A DNA stretch of 61,612 nt from NCBI GenBank assembly GCA_902773895.1, contig CACYGB010000001.1, positions 1 to 61,612 on the forward strand. Reading direction: 5' to 3'. The DNA comes from an uncultured Eubacteriales bacterium. GTDB taxonomy: Bacteria > Bacillota > Clostridia > Christensenellales > Aristaeellaceae. Numbering within the stretch: the stretch's first letter is position 1; the number at the start of each line of letters is the position of its first letter. Both the position numbers and the translations under genes were made by a program. Shown here piece by piece: positions 53,838-61,612 of this stretch. The notes under the pieces are model-generated. The model was not told the origin of the DNA. It made no database searches and saw only the letters and a program-made list of their open reading frames with translations.

Positions 53838-54398
53838 ATGATGGATCAATTTCTGGAAGAAGTCGTCGGCATGCGCAACAAGGGATTCCAGACGGTAGCC
53901 TACATTCTGGTGAACATCACCTGGGTTTTGATGGCGATCGTGGCCTTTTTCTTCATGAATACCATGACCCAGGCCCTGAGCATGACCGGCTTCAGCCGGG
54001 ACTTTTTCCTGGCCCTGGCGCTGTTCCTGGTGTTCGGCGCCGCGGCCGTGCTCATTTTCCTGCGCCGGGACCGGGTGCGCACGGAATATGAGTACACCTT
54101 CACCAACGGGCAGATGGATTTTGCCCAGGTGTACAACAACAAAAAGCGCAAGAACCTGGGCACCATGAACCTGCGCAACGTGGAAGCCTGCGGCCTGGTG
54201 GCCTCCGGTTCCTTCCAGCGCTACATCAACATGCAGGGCATCAAGCGCACCAACTGGTTTTTGAACCGGGACGCCGAGCTGCTGTATTTCTACTTCCAGA
54301 AGGACGGCCAGAAGCGCATCATCATCATTGAGCCCAGCGAAGAAATGACGGGCATGATCAAGCGCAGCCTGTCTCAGGGCGTGTGGCAGATCAACTGA
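53838..54398 (+). CDS. two-TM membrane protein of unknown function (DUF6106-like)
   Basis: A 186-residue protein with a short N-terminal helix, two TM segments (VAYILVNITWVLMAIVAFFF and FFLALALFLVFGAAAVLIFL) and a cytoplasmic beta-rich domain (VRTEYEYTFTNGQMDFAQVYNNKKRK, then LLYFYFQKDGQKRIIIIEPS). This pattern is common in clostridial genomes under a DUF name (I believe DUF6106). No catalytic motif is seen. TGGGAGGA precedes the ATG. The cysteine desulfurase start lies 12 bp after its stop. Confidence 0.65.
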   Translation: MMDQFLEEVVGMRNKGFQTVAYILVNITWVLMAIVAFFFMNTMTQALSMTGFSRDFFLALALFLVFGAAAVLIFLRRDRVRTEYEYTFTNGQMDFAQVYNNKKRKNLGTMNLRNVEACGLVASGSFQRYINMQGIKRTNWFLNRDAELLYFYFQKDGQKRIIIIEPSEEMTGMIKRSLSQGVWQIN

Positions 54399-54409
54399 CG
54401 GAGGAACGC

Positions 54410-55549
54410 ATGCCCATTTACTTGGATAACAGCGCCACCACCCGTCCCTGCGACGCGGCGGTGGCAGCGGTGACGGCTGCCATGCGGGAGGATTATTTCA
54501 ATCCTTCCGCTTTGTATGCCCCGGCCCTGAAAACGGAAAAAATGATGCGCGCCTGCCGGGAAGAGATCCTGCAGGCGGTGCATGCTCCCGCGGGCAGCAG
54601 CGTCATTTTCACCTCCGGCGGCACAGAAAGCGACAACCTGGCCATCCTGGGCAAAACCGTGAGGGCCCACGGGGAAGGCACGGTGCTTTACAGCGCCGGC
54701 GAACACCCCGCCGTCCGGGAAGCCTGCCTGGCCTCCGGCCTTGCCTGCCGGGAAATCCCCTACGATGCCCGGGGCCTGGTGGATCTGGACGCCCTCTCCG
54801 CCCTGATCACCCCGGATACCGTGCTGCTGTGCTGTATGCAGGTGAACAACGAAACCGGCGCGGTGCAGCCCCTGAAGGAAATCGGCACGCTGCTGAAAAA
54901 GCGTGCGCCGGGCGCGCACTTCCACGTGGACGGCGTGCAGGGCTTTCTGCGACTGCCCTTTGATATGCTGCATACCGGCGCGGACACCTACGCCCTGTCC
55001 GGCCACAAGATCCACGCGCCCAAGGGCATCGGCGCCCTGGTGACAGCGCCGGGGGTATCCCTTGCCGCCCGGCAGATCGGCGGCGGCCAGGAAAACACCC
55101 TGCGATCCGGCACGGAAAATACGCCGGGCATCGCCGGCCTGCTGGCGGCCATCCGGCAATACCCCAAGGAAAACGACATGCGGGAAAACAAGCTGCTGCT
55201 GTGGCGTGGCATCCGGGAAGCGCTGCCCTGCGCCGCGGTGAACGGCCCGGACCCGGAGGAGGAAGCCTCCGCGCCGCACATCCTGAATGTGTCGCTGCCG
55301 CCGGTGCGGTCGGAAACCATGCTGCACGCCCTGGAAGGCGAGGGCATTTACATCGGCATGGGCTCCGCCTGCTCCTCCCGGAAGCAAAAGATCAGCTCGG
55401 TGCTCAAAGCCATGCATACGCCGCAAAAGCAGGCCGAATCGGCGCTGCGATTCTCCCTCTGCCCCGACAACACGGCGGAGGAAATGCGCCTGACCGTGCA
55501 GGCGCTGGCGCGGCAATACGCCGTTTTATCCAAATTTACCAGACGATAA
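54410..55549 (+). CDS. cysteine desulfurase (NifS/IscS-like)
   Basis: A 379-residue PLP enzyme that takes sulfur from cysteine. IYLDNSATTRP is the opening, FTSGGTESDNLAI the PLP-phosphate loop, HVDGVQGFLRLP and ALSGHKIHAPKGIGAL (PLP Lys) the core, and GSACSSRKQ carries the persulfide Cys. It lies 13 bp before thiI, so it most likely feeds sulfur for 4-thiouridine in tRNA. The ATG at 54410 follows GGAGG; an in-frame start nine codons earlier lies inside the previous gene. Confidence 0.94.
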   Translation: MPIYLDNSATTRPCDAAVAAVTAAMREDYFNPSALYAPALKTEKMMRACREEILQAVHAPAGSSVIFTSGGTESDNLAILGKTVRAHGEGTVLYSAGEHPAVREACLASGLACREIPYDARGLVDLDALSALITPDTVLLCCMQVNNETGAVQPLKEIGTLLKKRAPGAHFHVDGVQGFLRLPFDMLHTGADTYALSGHKIHAPKGIGALVTAPGVSLAARQIGGGQENTLRSGTENTPGIAGLLAAIRQYPKENDMRENKLLLWRGIREALPCAAVNGPDPEEEASAPHILNVSLPPVRSETMLHALEGEGIYIGMGSACSSRKQKISSVLKAMHTPQKQAESALRFSLCPDNTAEEMRLTVQALARQYAVLSKFTRR

Positions 55550-55562
55550 GGGGAAGAAAACC

Positions 55563-56711
55563 ATGCGAAAGCTGCTGATGGTTCGCTACGGCGAAATTTA
55601 TCTGAAGGGCCTGAACCGGCCCTATTTCCTGCGGGCGCTGGTGGCCCGGGTAAAGGAAGCCGCCAAGCCCTTCGGGGGCAAGGTGTGGCTGCACGACGCC
55701 CGGGTGTTCATCAGCGATATGGACGACGCCGACGCGTGCATGCAGCGGGTGTGCAAGGTGTTCGGCGTCCATTCCGTGGCGCCGGCCGTGGAAATCGAAA
55801 AGGACGATTTCGAGGCCATCTGCCAGCAGGCCAACGAGCTGATGAAGGACGTGAACGGCACCTTCAAGGTGGAAGCCCGCCGGTCCGACAAGCATTATTT
55901 TCTGGAGTCGCCGCAGATCAACGCCCAAATCGGCGAATACGTACTGATGCGCAACGAAGACCATTTGAAGGTGGATGTCCGCAAACCGGAGCACATCCTG
56001 AGCGTGGAAATCCGGGACCAGGCCTACCTGTACTGCAAGGTGTACCCCGCGGCGGGCGGCATGCCGGTGGGCACCGGCGGCAAGGCGGCCCTGCTGCTGT
56101 CCGGCGGCATCGACAGCCCGGTGGCCGGCTACATGATCGCCAAGCGGGGCGTGCAGCTGGTGGCGGTGCATTATCATTCCTTCCCCTACACCAGCGAATT
56201 CGCCCGGCAGAAGGTGCTGGACCTGGCCAAGATCCTCAGCGAATACTGCTGCGGCATCCGGGTGTACGTGGTGCCCTTCACCGACATCCAGATGCAGATC
56301 CACGAAAAATGCCCGGAGGATTACACCACGCTGATCATGCGGCGCTACATGATGCGCATCGCCGAAAAAATCGCCGAAAAGGAAGGGGCCCTGGCCCTGA
56401 TCACCGGCGAATCCATCGGCCAGGTGGCCAGCCAGACCATGGAGGCCCTGGCCACCACCAACGAAGTGGTGCAGATGCCCGTGTTCCGGCCGCTGATCGG
56501 CTTTGACAAGATCGACATCATGGAATACGCCAAAAAAATCGGCACGTACGATACGTCCATCCTGCCCTACGAGGACTGCTGCACCGTGTTCACGCCCCGG
56601 CATCCCGCCACCAAGCCCAAGATGGCCATGATCCAGAAGGGCGAAGCGCAGCTGGATCAGGAAGCGTTGATTCAAGCCGCCGTGGACAACGCAGAAATCG
56701 TGGAGCTGTGA
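55563..56711 (+). CDS. thiI: tRNA 4-thiouridine synthase ThiI (no rhodanese domain)
   Basis: A 382-residue enzyme that thiolates U8 of tRNA. The N-terminal ferredoxin-like and THUMP parts (VRYGEIYLKGLNRPYFLR, then VEARRSDKHYFLESPQINAQIGEYV) bind the tRNA acceptor stem; the PP-loop LLLSGGIDSPVAGYMI binds ATP; ITGESIGQVASQTMEAL and CCTVFTPRHPATKP follow. The C-terminal rhodanese domain of E. coli ThiI is missing, as in Bacillus, where a dedicated desulfurase supplies sulfur. The gene just upstream would do this. Confidence 0.96.
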   Translation: MRKLLMVRYGEIYLKGLNRPYFLRALVARVKEAAKPFGGKVWLHDARVFISDMDDADACMQRVCKVFGVHSVAPAVEIEKDDFEAICQQANELMKDVNGTFKVEARRSDKHYFLESPQINAQIGEYVLMRNEDHLKVDVRKPEHILSVEIRDQAYLYCKVYPAAGGMPVGTGGKAALLLSGGIDSPVAGYMIAKRGVQLVAVHYHSFPYTSEFARQKVLDLAKILSEYCCGIRVYVVPFTDIQMQIHEKCPEDYTTLIMRRYMMRIAEKIAEKEGALALITGESIGQVASQTMEALATTNEVVQMPVFRPLIGFDKIDIMEYAKKIGTYDTSILPYEDCCTVFTPRHPATKPKMAMIQKGEAQLDQEALIQAAVDNAEIVEL

Positions 56712-56754
56712 GGCGCTTGTACTCCTCCCTTTCCAACGCAAGGAGGTTCCTGGC

Positions 56755-57660
56755 ATGATCCTGTTTGATACCCATGCCGACACCCTGTATTCCCTGGCCA
56801 TGCATCCGGAAACCCCCAAGGACGTGACGCTCGACCGGCTGAAGGCAGGCGGCGTCACCGTTCAGACCCTGGCCATGTTCGTCGGCGGAAAAAACGATGA
56901 AAAGCATATTGCGCGGGCATTTGAAAAAATGCAGGCGGAGGAAGAAAAGCTGCTGGCCGCCGGATGGAAAAAGCTGACCGACTACCGCGACGCCAGGGAA
57001 GGCGAAACGGCCTACATCCTGTCTGTGGAAGGGTGCGACCTGCTGAAAAATAATCTTTCCCTGCTGGAAACCTGGCGCCGGCGCGGCGTGCGCATGGCGG
57101 CGCTGACCTGGAACTACGAAAACTGCGTGGGCACTCCCGCCAAGGCGGATGCCGTCACGCCCCTGAAGCCCTTCGGCCGGGAAGCGGTGAAGGAAATGGT
57201 GCGGCTGGGCATTGCGCCGGACACCTCCCACCTGAATGAACGCGGGTTTTATGATTTGCTGGAGATGGGCGTCACGCCCCTGGCGTCCCACAGCTGCTGC
57301 AAAGCATTGTGCGGCCACTGCCGGAACCTGACCGACGACCAGCTGCGTGCGATGTTTAGCGCCGGCGGCTATGTGGGCGTGAATTTTTACCCGTATTTCC
57401 TGGATGACGGCGGCGTCGCCACCATCGAAACCATCTGCGACCACGTGATCCACATGATCGACGTGGGCGGCGAAAAGCAGATCGGTTTCGGCTCCGATTT
57501 CGACGGCATCGAATGTAAACCCCGGGGCATGAACGGCCCCCAGGATTTTCCCCGGCTGCTGGACGCCCTGCGTGGCCGCGGCCTGACGGAAGAACAATTG
57601 GCCGGCCTCTGCGGCCGGAACCTGGCGGCGTATTACGACCGCATAGACCCCAGAGCGTAA
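56755..57660 (+). CDS. membrane dipeptidase family (peptidase M19)
   Basis: A 301-residue TIM-barrel metallopeptidase of the renal dipeptidase family. Zinc ligands are seen in FDTHADTL (HxD), LSVEGCDLL (bridging Glu), and the His residues of PLASHSCCKALCGHCRNL; GFGSDFDGIE is a family mark, as is DTSHLNERGFYDLL. It is predicted to cleave dipeptides, including D-residues. No signal peptide is seen, so it is cytoplasmic. AAGGAGG precedes the ATG. Confidence 0.92.
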   Translation: MILFDTHADTLYSLAMHPETPKDVTLDRLKAGGVTVQTLAMFVGGKNDEKHIARAFEKMQAEEEKLLAAGWKKLTDYRDAREGETAYILSVEGCDLLKNNLSLLETWRRRGVRMAALTWNYENCVGTPAKADAVTPLKPFGREAVKEMVRLGIAPDTSHLNERGFYDLLEMGVTPLASHSCCKALCGHCRNLTDDQLRAMFSAGGYVGVNFYPYFLDDGGVATIETICDHVIHMIDVGGEKQIGFGSDFDGIECKPRGMNGPQDFPRLLDALRGRGLTEEQLAGLCGRNLAAYYDRIDPRA

Positions 57661-57675
57661 GGGAGGATGATCAGC

Positions 57676-58383
57676 ATGCTGGGCATCATCGGCGCTATGG
57701 ACAAGGAAATTGACGGCCTGCGCGCCCAAATGGAACAAACGGAAGAACGCACCATCGGCTACACCCGGTATTACCTGGGCACCCTGCGGGGCGTACCCGT
57801 ATGCCTGGCCCGGTGCGGCATCGGCAAGGTGCACGCCGCCCTGTGCGCCCTGGGCATGATCCTTCAATGCGGCGTGACGGAGCTTCTGAACATCGGCGTG
57901 GCCGGCGCCCTGCGCTCCTCCCTGCAGATCGGCGATATGGTGATCGCCCGCAGCGCCGTGCAGCATGACATCGACACCACCCCCATCGGCGATCCCCTGG
58001 GGCTGATTTCCGGCCCCAACATCGTGCACATTCCCTGCGACGGGCGCCTGACTGCCCTGCTGGAACGGGCCGCGCAGGCGGCCGGCATCCGCACAGAAAG
58101 CGCCTCCATCGCCACCGGGGATCAGTTCATCGTGGGCACGGAGAAAAAGGACTTCCTCAGCACCGCCTTTGACGCCGCGGCCTGCGATATGGAGGGCGGC
58201 GCCATCGCCCAGTGCTGCTATGAAATGCAGGTGCCTTACGCTGCCTGCCGGGCCATTTCCGACACCCGGACGGGCGACGGCCGGGAGTATTCGGAAAAGG
58301 CCCTGTACGCCTGCGAACAGGAGCAGAAAATGATGCTTTTCTTCCTTCCGCTTTATCAGAAAGAGGTGTGCTGCCATGGATAA
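57676..58383 (+). CDS. mtnN: 5'-methylthioadenosine/S-adenosylhomocysteine nucleosidase
   Basis: A 235-residue nucleoside hydrolase that releases adenine from MTA and SAH in SAM recycling. LGIIGAMDKEIDGL is the family opening (catalytic Glu), RCGIGKVHAALCALGMI and NIGVAGAL the phosphorylase-fold core. DMEGGAIAQCCYEMQVPYAACRAISD contains the adenine/ribose contacts, with Asp in the C-terminal part. The second ATG (57676) is preferred because the first overlaps the GGGAGG site. It overlaps the deaminase gene by 8 nt. Confidence 0.94.
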   Translation: MLGIIGAMDKEIDGLRAQMEQTEERTIGYTRYYLGTLRGVPVCLARCGIGKVHAALCALGMILQCGVTELLNIGVAGALRSSLQIGDMVIARSAVQHDIDTTPIGDPLGLISGPNIVHIPCDGRLTALLERAAQAAGIRTESASIATGDQFIVGTEKKDFLSTAFDAAACDMEGGAIAQCCYEMQVPYAACRAISDTRTGDGREYSEKALYACEQEQKMMLFFLPLYQKEVCCHG

Positions 58384-58855
58384 ATGGGATATCCGCTTTA
58401 TGAAAATGGCGCGGCTGATCGCTTCCTGGACCAGCTGCTACGCGCCGGGCCGGGCCATCGGCGCGGTGATCGTCAAGGACAAACGAATCATGACCACCGG
58501 CTACAACGGCGCGCCGGCCGGCATGAAGACCTGCGTGGAAAAGGGCGAATGCCTGCGGCGCAAGCTGGGCATTCCAAGCGGCACCCGGGCGGAGGTATGC
58601 TACGCCTGCCACGCGGAGCAAAACGCTATCCTACAGGCCGCCAAGCTGGGCATCAGCATCGACGGCGCCACCCTGTACTGCACCCATCAGCCCTGCTCCA
58701 TGTGCTCCAAAATGATCATCAACGCCGGCATCAAGCGCGTGATTTACGAGCAGGGGTATCCCGATGCCTTTTCCCTGGAATTTTTCAAGGAAACGGGCGT
58801 TCAGCTGGAAAAGTACGACGCTGAAGAAGCCGGAGAAGGGAAGGAAGAAAAGTGA
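58376..58855 (+). CDS. dCMP deaminase (ComEB-like cytidine deaminase family)
   Basis: A 159-residue zinc deaminase. The active site CYACHAEQNAIL (HAE) and CTHQPCSMCSKMIINAGI (PCxxC) are intact. The insertion KTCVEKGECLRRKLGIPSG with further Cys fits dCMP deaminases, which convert dCMP to dUMP for thymidylate synthesis. It overlaps mtnN and, by GTGA, the following LCP gene. Confidence 0.93.
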   Translation: MDKWDIRFMKMARLIASWTSCYAPGRAIGAVIVKDKRIMTTGYNGAPAGMKTCVEKGECLRRKLGIPSGTRAEVCYACHAEQNAILQAAKLGISIDGATLYCTHQPCSMCSKMIINAGIKRVIYEQGYPDAFSLEFFKETGVQLEKYDAEEAGEGKEEK

Positions 58856-59859
58856 AAAAAGTCCTGTCTGTTTTTCTCGTTCTGCTGGTGCTGCTTTCCA
58901 TGGCGCCCTGCGCCCTGGCCTCCACCCCCAATCCCATTCCTGTGATCGAAAAGAAGGATCTGTCCCCAACCCCCAAAGGGATCCATCATTACATGCTGAT
59001 CTGCATCGACTCCTGGGCGGCTGACATGAAGAACCTGGAAGGAAACCACACGGACGGGCTGATCCTGGTCACCATTGACGAATACGCCAAGCGGGTCATG
59101 CTCACCAGCTTCATTAGGGACATGCTCATCATGCGTCCCGACGGCAAGTTCGGCCGCATCAACAATTTCCTGGACAAAAACGGCTGGGCGTCCCAGAACA
59201 AAAAGAGCGGTGAGCAAGCGCTGCAGGCGCTGGTGGAAACCATCAACACCCATTTTGACCTGCAGATCGAAAAATTCATCGTGGTGGACTTCAAGCAGGT
59301 GGAAAACATCATCAACGCCGTGGGCGGCGTGGATATTTCCATCACCTCCCGGGAAGCCAACTACCTGCGCAATTACTCCATTTCCTCCGCCTCCACCACG
59401 CCGGTGCTGGGCGGCAGCGGCACCTATCACTTCTCCGGCCACGCCGCGGTGATTTACATGCGCATCCGCAAGATCCGCACGGAGGAATACCTGCACGCCG
59501 ACGGCAAGGTGTACGCCGATACCCAGGATTACGGCCGCACCTACCGGGACCGCAAGGTGCTCTCCTCCATCGCCGACAGCCTGAAGGACATCACCTACGA
59601 AGATGCCCTGAAGCTGCTGGACGTGATCATTTCCAACACCGTGTACACCAACATGAGCACCGACGAAATGCTCTCCGCCGTGGACCTGGCCATGGATCTG
59701 CGCGGCGTGCCGGTGGAGCACATCCGCATGCCCGTGGAAGGCACGTTTGAGGAATTCCCCTATTCCAGCATGGCCACCAAGCAGATTGATTTCCTGGCCA
59801 ACCGGGCCGCGCTGCGCAATTTCATGCTGGACAGCTTTGTGGTGGTGGACGACGAATGA
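58852..59859 (+). CDS. LytR-CpsA-Psr (LCP) family protein with signal peptide
   Basis: A 335-residue extracytoplasmic protein. LCP enzymes attach teichoic acids or capsule polymers from undecaprenyl carriers to peptidoglycan. The core has TDGLILVTIDEYAKRVMLTSFIRDM (phosphate-binding Arg), GRINNFL, ALVETINTHFDLQIEKFIVVDF, VGGVDISI and HAAVIYMRIRKI...YGRTYRDRKVL. The N-terminus (MKKVLSVFLVLLVLLSMAPCALA) looks like a cleavable signal peptide rather than the usual membrane anchor. The start is GTG, overlapping the deaminase stop (GTGA), with AAGGAAG upstream. Confidence 0.9.
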   Translation: MKKVLSVFLVLLVLLSMAPCALASTPNPIPVIEKKDLSPTPKGIHHYMLICIDSWAADMKNLEGNHTDGLILVTIDEYAKRVMLTSFIRDMLIMRPDGKFGRINNFLDKNGWASQNKKSGEQALQALVETINTHFDLQIEKFIVVDFKQVENIINAVGGVDISITSREANYLRNYSISSASTTPVLGGSGTYHFSGHAAVIYMRIRKIRTEEYLHADGKVYADTQDYGRTYRDRKVLSSIADSLKDITYEDALKLLDVIISNTVYTNMSTDEMLSAVDLAMDLRGVPVEHIRMPVEGTFEEFPYSSMATKQIDFLANRAALRNFMLDSFVVVDDE

Positions 59860-60494
59860 TCCAGGCAGTCATTTTCGATATGGACGGCCTGCTCATTGAC
59901 AGCGAACGCATCGGGCTGCACGTGATGCGGGAAAGCGGCCTGCGCCAGGGCACCGATCTTCCCCTGGACCGTATCTGCCATACCCTGGGCGCCAGCTATC
60001 AAAGCAGCTGTGATTATTACCACCGGTTTTATCCCGATCTGGACGTGCACGCCCTGTTTGTCACGTTCAGCCAGCTGATGAAGGAGAAGGCGGAGAAAGG
60101 GGAACTGCCCCTGAAAAAAGGCGCCCTGGCGCTGCTTCGCCATCTGGAAAGCCGCGGCATCCCCCGGGCCATCGCTTCCTCCAGTCCCCTGCACATGGTG
60201 GAAGCGTACCTGAAAAGCACCGGCGTGCTGACGTGTTTTTCCGTTTTCGCCACCGGCAGCGACAATTTGCCTTCCAAGCCCAACCCGGACATCTTTCTCA
60301 CAGCGGCGCAGCGGCTGCAGGTTTCCCCCGCGGCCTGCCTGGTGCTGGAGGATTCCGTCAACGGCGTCAAGGCCGGCCGCGCCGCCGGCATGCAGGTATG
60401 CATGGTGCCGGATCTGATTCCTTTCACCGCTGAATTGGCCCCCTATTGCGATCACGTGGCGGAAGACCTGAGCCAGGTGATCCCCCTGGTATGA
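59856..60494 (+). CDS. HAD-superfamily sugar-phosphate phosphatase/phosphoglucomutase-like
   Basis: A 212-residue HAD hydrolase. Motif I DMDGLLIDSE (DxD nucleophile/acid), motif II in AIASSSP, motif III Lys in LPSKPNPDIFL and motif IV LVLEDSVNGVKAGRAAGM. The four-helix cap type and the KPxPDIF pattern fit the beta-phosphoglucomutase/2-deoxyglucose-6-phosphatase group; the substrate is not known. ATGA overlaps at both ends with the LCP gene and rlmH. Confidence 0.9.
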   Translation: MIQAVIFDMDGLLIDSERIGLHVMRESGLRQGTDLPLDRICHTLGASYQSSCDYYHRFYPDLDVHALFVTFSQLMKEKAEKGELPLKKGALALLRHLESRGIPRAIASSSPLHMVEAYLKSTGVLTCFSVFATGSDNLPSKPNPDIFLTAAQRLQVSPAACLVLEDSVNGVKAGRAAGMQVCMVPDLIPFTAELAPYCDHVAEDLSQVIPLV

Positions 60495-60970
60495 ACGCGG
60501 CCATCCTGTGCGTGGGCAAGCTGCGGGAAAAGTACTTTGCCGACGCCGCGCAGGAATACCAGAAACGCATTTCCCGCTTTGGCAAAATCGAAATCATGGA
60601 GCTGCCGGATCTGCCTGAGCCCGCCAACGCGTCCGACGCGGACCGAAACAAGGTGATGGAAAAAGAGGGTGAAGCCATTCTTGCCCGTCTCCGGCCCGGC
60701 GACCGGGTGATCGCCCTGTGCATCAACGCCCCGCAATTGGACAGCGAAGCCTTCGCCGCCCATCTGGCGGACAGCGATATGCGCTACGGCTACCGGCTGG
60801 TGTTCGTCATCGGCGGGTCCCTGGGGCTGTCCCCCGCGGTGATCCGGCGGGCGGATGAAAAAATATCGCTGTCCAAAATGACTTTCCCCCATCAGCTGGC
60901 CCGGGTGCTGCTGCTGGAGCAGTTGTACCGGGCGTGCAAAATCAACGCCGGGGAACGATACCACAAATAA
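60491..60970 (+). CDS. rlmH: 23S rRNA (pseudouridine1915-N3)-methyltransferase RlmH
   Basis: A 159-residue SPOUT (trefoil knot) methyltransferase. ILCVGKLREKYFADAAQEYQKR is the family opening and FVIGGSLGLSP with LSKMTFPHQLARVLLLEQLYRA the knotted SAM site. It modifies Psi1915 in helix 69 of 23S rRNA. Its start overlaps the HAD gene stop (ATGA). Confidence 0.97.
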   Translation: MNAAILCVGKLREKYFADAAQEYQKRISRFGKIEIMELPDLPEPANASDADRNKVMEKEGEAILARLRPGDRVIALCINAPQLDSEAFAAHLADSDMRYGYRLVFVIGGSLGLSPAVIRRADEKISLSKMTFPHQLARVLLLEQLYRACKINAGERYHK

Positions 60971-60984
60971 GGAGGCCACGCCGG

Positions 60985-61521
60985 ATGTACACCGTATGCC
61001 AGGGCGCGCCGCAGGAAGCGCGGCCCGAAAACGAAGCGGCCGTGTACCGTTTTCTGGAGCAGGCAGGCATTTCCTTTTCCCGCATTGACCACGAGCCGGT
61101 GCACACCATGGAGGACTGCGAAGCCATCGACCGGGCGCTGGGCGGCGAAATCTGCAAAAACCTGGTGCTGTGCAACCAGCAGAAAACCACGTTTTATTTG
61201 CTGATGATCCATGAAACCAAATCCTTCAAAACCAAGAACATCTCCAAGCAGCTGGGCGTCAGCCGCCTGAGCTTTGCTAGTCCGGACCACATGCAGCAGT
61301 ACCTGCACCTGTCCCCCGGCGCCGCCAGCCCCATGGGGCTGCTGTTTGACAGCGCCCGGGACGTGCGCCTGGTCATCGACCGGGACGTAGTTCAGTCCGA
61401 ATACCTGGGCTGCCATCCCTGCGTCAACACCGCCAGCATCAAAATGAAAATGTCCGATTTCCTGGACAAATTCCTGCCGGCCACAGGCCACACGCCCACG
61501 CTGGTGACCGTGGAAGCATAA
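60985..61521 (+). CDS. prolyl-tRNA editing deacylase (ProX/PrdX, YbaK-fold)
   Basis: A 178-residue YbaK/ProRS-INS-fold protein. ISFSRIDHEPVHTMEDCEAIDRALGGEICKNLVLCN holds the conserved Lys of the editing site, followed by KSFKTKNISKQLGVSRLSFAS and the closing GCHPCVNTASIKM (GxxPxxN). Such free-standing proteins hydrolyse Ala-tRNA-Pro. The ATG at 60985 follows AAGGAGG; an upstream in-frame start lies inside rlmH. Confidence 0.9.
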   Translation: MYTVCQGAPQEARPENEAAVYRFLEQAGISFSRIDHEPVHTMEDCEAIDRALGGEICKNLVLCNQQKTTFYLLMIHETKSFKTKNISKQLGVSRLSFASPDHMQQYLHLSPGAASPMGLLFDSARDVRLVIDRDVVQSEYLGCHPCVNTASIKMKMSDFLDKFLPATGHTPTLVTVEA

Positions 61522-61537
61522 AAATAAAAATCCATAC

Positions 61538-61593
61538 AAAAAGCGCCCCGCCTGGCCCGGAAAGGATTCCTTCCGGCAAGCGGGGTGCTTTTA
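61538..61593. terminator. bidirectional terminator hairpin
   Basis: AAAAGCGCCCCGC pairs with GCGGGGTGCTTTT (61539-61551 with 61580-61592) around an inner CCGGAA/TTCCGG hairpin. A and T runs flank it, suiting termination from both sides after the editing deacylase. Confidence 0.75.
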
Positions 61594-61597
61594 AAGT

Positions 61598-61612
61598 TTA
61601 CTCCTTGTCTTC
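61598..61612 (-). CDS. possible 3' end of a minus-strand gene
   Basis: Five codons at the window edge read E-D-K-E-stop on the minus strand, directly beyond a two-way terminator. This is compatible with the end of a converging gene, but too short to prove anything. Confidence 0.2.
   Translation of the reverse strand, partial: EDKE

Noticed and set aside
1-61612. CRISPR arrays, tRNA and rRNA genes
   Set aside because: No regularly spaced short repeats, cloverleaf-like sequences or rRNA-like stretches were recognised by eye; a covariance scan could still find a single tRNA.

Overview
The window reads as a chromosomal segment of a GC-rich Firmicute of the class Clostridia, probably host-associated. 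The basis is gene content: a SCIFF peptide with its radical-SAM maturase, HemZ, SepF/YggT/DivIVA, Asp23/AmaP, T-box control of an aminoacyl-tRNA synthetase operon, a gyrase/topoisomerase IV pair, and near-consensus vegetative promoters with a 17-bp spacer. No rRNA, tRNA, CRISPR array or intact transposase was seen. Most genes are housekeeping genes, tightly packed, with many ATGA or GTGA stop/start overlaps.

Layout. Positions 78-552 hold a collapsed spoIIE (start and end of the gene joined out of frame). A GNAT acetyltransferase and a THUMP-type RNA methyltransferase follow on the plus strand. From 20.6 kb down to 2.5 kb almost everything is on the minus strand: an FAD oxidoreductase-dtd-MBL hydrolase-hemZ operon; secD-like-recJ-rel; a division operon (HlyD-like protein, YggS, SepF, YggT, DivIVA) running toward a ROK kinase, MscS and TatD; and a MerR/TipAS regulator under a 19-bp-spacer promoter.

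rimO (20.7-22.05 kb) is followed by about 1.8 kb of AT-richer, decayed accessory DNA. It holds an 89-codon tandem repeat, a small ORF and the end of a protein resembling large polyvalent proteins of mobile elements. Then come, on the minus strand, an Orn/Lys/Arg-decarboxylase-like gene, scfB, a terminator, scfA and a secreted Ig-like protein.

From 28 kb to the end nearly everything is on the plus strand: a type IIA topoisomerase operon with an unknown membrane/zinc-ribbon protein between its subunits; infC-rpmI-rplT with an apparent AUA start and a leader terminator; prfB, a DUF1461-like protein, tsaD; a secreted solute-binding protein; an ABC exporter. A second AT-rich insert (41.5-42.35 kb), bounded by perfect 13-bp inverted repeats, carries a small secreted protein and a broken tyrosine integrase. 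Then follow an orphan winged-helix protein, a SANT/Myb-like protein, T-box-hisS-aspS (archaeal-type AspRS), and a long run asp23-amaP-DUF2273-nusB-tsaD paralogue-folD-xseAB-ispA-DUF212-membrane protein-cysteine desulfurase-thiI-dipeptidase-mtnN-dCMP deaminase-LCP-HAD-rlmH-prolyl-tRNA editing deacylase.

Together the genes serve translation and its fidelity (RF2, IF3, L20/L35, HisRS, AspRS, TsaD, RimO, RlmH, ThiI, Dtd, ProX-like editing), division and envelope homeostasis, DNA topology and repair, and stringent control. The parts most worth a second look are the two decayed inserts, the collapsed spoIIE, the lone divergent SecD-like protein, the topoisomerase-embedded membrane protein and the unusual translation-control signals.
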